A stretch of DNA of 64,000 nt from an uncultured Lachnospiraceae bacterium (GTDB lineage Bacteria; Bacillota; Clostridia; Lachnospirales; Lachnospiraceae): positions 1 through 64,000 of the forward strand of contig CAJUMM010000008.1 of assembly GCA_910586955.1 (NCBI GenBank), written 5' to 3'. Position 1 is the first letter of the stretch. Every line of letters begins with the position of its first letter. The notes below the pieces were generated by a model. That model saw nothing but the letters and a program-made list of their open reading frames with translations. It was not told the origin of the DNA and ran no database searches. Below, piece after piece: positions 56,017 to 64,000 of the stretch. Both the position numbers and the translations under genes were made by a program.

Positions 56017-57777
56017 ATGGAAGAAAAATTAAAAACAAAGGAAACAGAGAACCCGGAGACGGTACAGAGCGAACCCGGAGACGGGAAAAACCCGGAGATG
56101 AAACCGGGAAAGACGGGGTGGAAAAGGCGGCCGGCAGTCATTGCCGGCGCCGCCCTGGTCCTGCTCCTGGCAGTGCTCTTCCTCCTGGGGATCCCCCAGA
56201 GGCTTCTGGGGCTTGGGGCAAGGGAAACCCTGGGAGTGGTGAAAGAGGGCTCTAAAAATGTGATCCGGAAGGATGAGGAGAGAAGGGAAGTCCTGGCAGT
56301 CTATGCGGAGGATATTTCCGGATCCTTTAATCCCGCATATGCCCAGGGAAACGGCGATCAGGCGGTGAGTGCCATTGTATTTGAACCTTTGATGGAACGG
56401 GAAGAGGACGGGAGCTTTAGCCCCGTGCTGGTAAAAAGCATGCAGATTTCTCCCGACGGCTGTACTTATACCCTGTATCTGGAAGAAGAAGTGCTTTTTT
56501 CCGACGAGACCCCGATGACGGCACAGGATGCGGCGGTATCCATTGCAGCTTTGGCTCTTACAGGAAATGCAGGGCCTATGTCCGGAGCCTATGTCCGCAT
56601 TGAGGGAATGGAAGAATTTGTATCCAATCCGGTGAAGCTTCCCCAAGGCTTGGAGGTGGTGGATGATCACACCCTGGTGATTCACTTTACGGAGGGATCC
56701 CCGGACAATCTGCTGCTTCTGGGTACCCAGGTGCAGAAGGGGGATTTCGCAGCTTCCATGGAAGAAGGAGGAATGCTGGAAGCCCTTAGAAGCCGGGGCC
56801 GGGGAGGAATCGGAACCGGAGCCTATGAGCTTGCGGATGCCCGGTCGGGCAGCCAGGTATCTTTGACGGCCAATCCTTTCTATCGGAAGAATATCGGAGA
56901 TATTCAGAGGATAGAGTTTCAGGCAGTCAGTTACTATGATCTTCCCCAGGCTGTGGAGAACGGGGATCTGGATCTGGCCGTCTACAGCGGCACCAGTCCG
57001 CTGTTTGAGATCCTCTACGACTGGGAGGGATTTACCGTCTGGGCGGAGCCGGGCAATATGGTCTATGCACTGTATTACAACCAGGATAATCCCATTCTCA
57101 GAAACGAAAAGGTGCGCCAGGCCATTGCCTGCGGGTATAACCGGGATGCGGTAATTCAGGAAAAGCTGGTGCGCCAGCTGATGTTTGGAGGAAGTGCAGG
57201 GGCAGATGCCACTCAGGCTGCCGGCGGATACAGTTACCAGCCTGCCAAGGCAAAAAGCCTGATGCGTGAGGCCGGGGAGAATATGGAGATCCTCAATACC
57301 AGGATACAGCTGAATCTTCCGGTTCTCAAGGATAACGGGGTACAGGCTCTTCTGGCAAATGCCCTGCGCAGCGATCTTTCGGATCTGGGAATTGAGGTAA
57401 ATATCCGGGAACTGGATCAGCAGGAATATATGCGGGCCCTGTACCTGGAAATGGATTTTGATTTGTATCTGGCCGGGGTGCCTGTGACGGATAATGTAAG
57501 CTCCTATGAGAATTTCTTCCAGAGCCAGATAGGACTGCCTATTGATGTAAATGATTCCCGCCTTACTGAGGCTTACAACGCCCTGTCCGGAAGCATCCAG
57601 GCAGGGGAAATAAAGAAAAACCGCCGGAATATGGAGGCGGCTATGGGAGAGGTGCAGCCATCCCTGATTCTGGGAAGGAGCAAGCGCTTTATTTCCCTGT
57701 CTGCGGATTTACAGAATGCCGATACCTCTTCCCTGAATACCCTGCTGAATCACATCTATGAGATCCGGGTGAGATAA
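56017..57777 (+). CDS. Membrane-anchored SBP_bac_5-type peptide/solute-binding protein
   Basis: 586 residues. A short hydrophilic cytoplasmic N-terminus rich in Glu, Pro and Lys (~35 residues) is followed by one membrane segment near residues 38-61 (RRPAVIAGAALVLLLAVLF) and a large external domain. That domain follows the family 5 periplasmic-binding order: ISGSFNPAYAQGN, IVFEPLMEREEDGSFSPVLV, SPDGCTYTLYLEEEVLFSD, GTGAYELADA, and YYNQDNPILRNEKVRQAIACGY. These proteins bind peptides or other oligomers for ABC importers, but no permease or ATPase gene is nearby. There is no lipobox; it has a transmembrane anchor instead. It lies 6 bp after the giant gene and overlaps the sortase start by 1 nt. 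It may bind the adhesin, a wall peptide or a ligand delivered by it (inference). Confidence 0.82.
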   Translation: MEEKLKTKETENPETVQSEPGDGKNPEMKPGKTGWKRRPAVIAGAALVLLLAVLFLLGIPQRLLGLGARETLGVVKEGSKNVIRKDEERREVLAVYAEDISGSFNPAYAQGNGDQAVSAIVFEPLMEREEDGSFSPVLVKSMQISPDGCTYTLYLEEEVLFSDETPMTAQDAAVSIAALALTGNAGPMSGAYVRIEGMEEFVSNPVKLPQGLEVVDDHTLVIHFTEGSPDNLLLLGTQVQKGDFAASMEEGGMLEALRSRGRGGIGTGAYELADARSGSQVSLTANPFYRKNIGDIQRIEFQAVSYYDLPQAVENGDLDLAVYSGTSPLFEILYDWEGFTVWAEPGNMVYALYYNQDNPILRNEKVRQAIACGYNRDAVIQEKLVRQLMFGGSAGADATQAAGGYSYQPAKAKSLMREAGENMEILNTRIQLNLPVLKDNGVQALLANALRSDLSDLGIEVNIRELDQQEYMRALYLEMDFDLYLAGVPVTDNVSSYENFFQSQIGLPIDVNDSRLTEAYNALSGSIQAGEIKKNRRNMEAAMGEVQPSLILGRSKRFISLSADLQNADTSSLNTLLNHIYEIRVR

Positions 57778-58517
57778 TGAGAAAAGTCCTTCATAGAATA
57801 TTTCTCCTGATTTTCCTGGCAGCCCTGACAGGCCTTCTCTGGTATGGCGTCAACGGCTGGCGGCAGCAGCATAAGTACGCCCTGCTCCGGGAACGGCTGG
57901 AACAGGAACAAAAAAGGGCCTCGGAAGAAGAGGGAATCTCCCGCAGCAGGCTTGAGATCCTCCAGGAGATCAACCCGGACGTAAAGGCGTACATCGAGAT
58001 CCCGGACACGAAGCTTTCCTACCCGGTGATGCAGAGCAGCCTGGAAGAGGGGAACTGGTATCTTATGCGGGACCTGTACGGGAACTGGGACTACTACGGG
58101 ACGCCTTACCTGGATATCCGCTGTGATATAGAAGCGCCCAGCCGGAACCTGTGGATCTACGGCCACAACATGAGCAGCGGGCGGATGTTCGGAAGCCTCA
58201 GAAACTACCGGAAGAAGAGTTACTTTGAGGAACATCCGGAGATTATGCTGGAGGTGGAGGAGGGGACGGAAAGTTATGAGATAGCAGCAGTGATAGAGCT
58301 GGATCTAAGCCTGCCGGAGGACGGGGAGCTGTTTCTCTTTGTGGATCCGGATACGGAAGAAGAATATGAGAAATATTTAGAGGAAATCCGCAGGCGGAGC
58401 CTGTATTCTACAGGGGTGGAATTGTCTGCGGAGGATCATCTAATCAGTCTCACTACCTGTGGCCGGCTGGAGGCGGGGACGCCCCGGCGGCTGGTGGTTA
58501 TTGGACGCCTGTTATAG
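57777..58517 (+). CDS. Class B sortase
   Basis: 246 residues. An N-terminal membrane anchor (MRKVLHRIFLLIFLAALTGL), a helical linker, then the class B beta-barrel. The order INPDVKAYIEIPDTKLSYPV, the catalytic His130 in IYGHNMSSGRMF, Cys228 in SLTTCGR and the Arg in TPRRLVVIGRL (237/238) are all present. Class B sortases join surface proteins to the wall, and clostridial members use xPxTG-type signals, which suits the IPQTG of the giant protein. The TAATG overlap with the binding-protein gene shows coupled translation. It may be dedicated to this one substrate, as no other sorting signal was found in the window. Confidence 0.9.
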   Translation: MRKVLHRIFLLIFLAALTGLLWYGVNGWRQQHKYALLRERLEQEQKRASEEEGISRSRLEILQEINPDVKAYIEIPDTKLSYPVMQSSLEEGNWYLMRDLYGNWDYYGTPYLDIRCDIEAPSRNLWIYGHNMSSGRMFGSLRNYRKKSYFEEHPEIMLEVEEGTESYEIAAVIELDLSLPEDGELFLFVDPDTEEEYEKYLEEIRRRSLYSTGVELSAEDHLISLTTCGRLEAGTPRRLVVIGRLL

Positions 58518-58530
58518 CAGGCGTCCTTCT
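58503..58530 (+). terminator. Hairpin at the end of the sortase gene, weak terminator
   Basis: GGACGCCTG (58503-58511) pairs with CAGGCGTCC (58518-58526) around a 6 nt loop, spanning the stop codon. The following TTCTCTATG is a poor T-run, so termination may be incomplete. Confidence 0.55.
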
Positions 58531-58573
58531 CTATGTGATAAAAAACTATTGTGAAAATACTGTCAAAAACAGC

Positions 58574-58602
58574 TTGACACAAAAAAAGATTTGTGCTATC
58601 GT
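58574..58602 (+). promoter_or_regulatory. Sigma-A promoter for rpoB-rpoC
   Basis: A perfect TTGACA (58574-58579), a 17 nt spacer and TATCGT (58597-58602) with TGC before the -10. The leader to the start at 58787 is about 180 nt, with a small hairpin GCCG/CGGC (58671-58685); I see no further gene in the 269 bp after the sortase. Confidence 0.65.
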
Positions 58603-58786
58603 GTAGCTTACACTATTGTGGTGAGTTAGGCTCTAAATTCGTTACAAGATTGTCGAAAATGACGAAAAACGCCGCAATTTACGGCATAAATGCGCTGTTA
58701 TACAGAGTATCTGCCGTGTGGAGGGCTGCCTGAACCGGAGGAGCGGGGAAGGGCGGCGCGAGGAATAAAATAAGGGGTGAACGTCA

Positions 58787-64000
<5,214 letters not shown>

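Overview
The window looks like a chromosomal segment of a Gram-positive anaerobe of the Clostridia, most likely Lachnospiraceae. The support is indirect: SpoVG, a DnaD-DnaI type replication pair, a GlgC/GlgD pair, PrsA-like lipoproteins, a class B sortase, a GH25 lysozyme carrying Cys-pair and cell-wall-binding repeats, purine-rich ribosome binding sites, sigma-A promoters with extended -10 boxes, and moderately high GC. No rRNA, tRNA, CRISPR array, insertion sequence or prophage was seen.

Layout. Positions 10-4433 hold a sugar or polyol catabolic set (SDR dehydrogenase, PfkB kinase, class II aldolase) interrupted by a gene with its own promoter for an AlbA/Schlafen-type ATP-binding protein. 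Positions 4450-8587 hold a polytopic membrane protein, the tRNA t6A dehydratase TcdA, the niacin repressor NiaR and an orphan PTS IIC-like membrane protein. A two-component system follows (8708-10884) and converges on a minus-strand group, prs, dnaI-like and dnaD (10988-14154), then murC (14462-15835). The gap between dnaD and murC carries a cluster of DnaA-box-like sites. Plus-strand glgC-glgD, spoVG, pth-mfd and two PrsA-like lipoproteins follow (16121-25115).

The most unusual part is 25307-58517: a secreted GH25 lysozyme-like lipoprotein, a 674 bp regulatory region, one uninterrupted reading frame of about 9,353 residues (27949-56010, roughly 1 MDa) for a wall-anchored surface protein, a membrane-anchored SBP_bac_5-type solute-binding protein, and a class B sortase. 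The giant protein has a signal peptide, an acidic and Thr/Pro/Gly-rich segment, a long array of diverged 225-340 residue repeats, an aromatic/His-rich patch, five SdrD-B-like domains (one of them split by a long coiled coil) and a C-terminal IPQTG sorting signal. With two PrsA-like foldases and a wall hydrolase just upstream, the block reads as a possible surface-display cassette: fold, open the wall, export and anchor. That joint role is inference. The region upstream of the giant gene has repeated operator-like sites overlapping a promoter, a second promoter, a foldable leader RNA and a possible nine-codon leader peptide with a sequestered Shine-Dalgarno.

The window ends with rpoB and the first part of rpoC (58787 to the edge), directly behind the sortase and not behind rplL.
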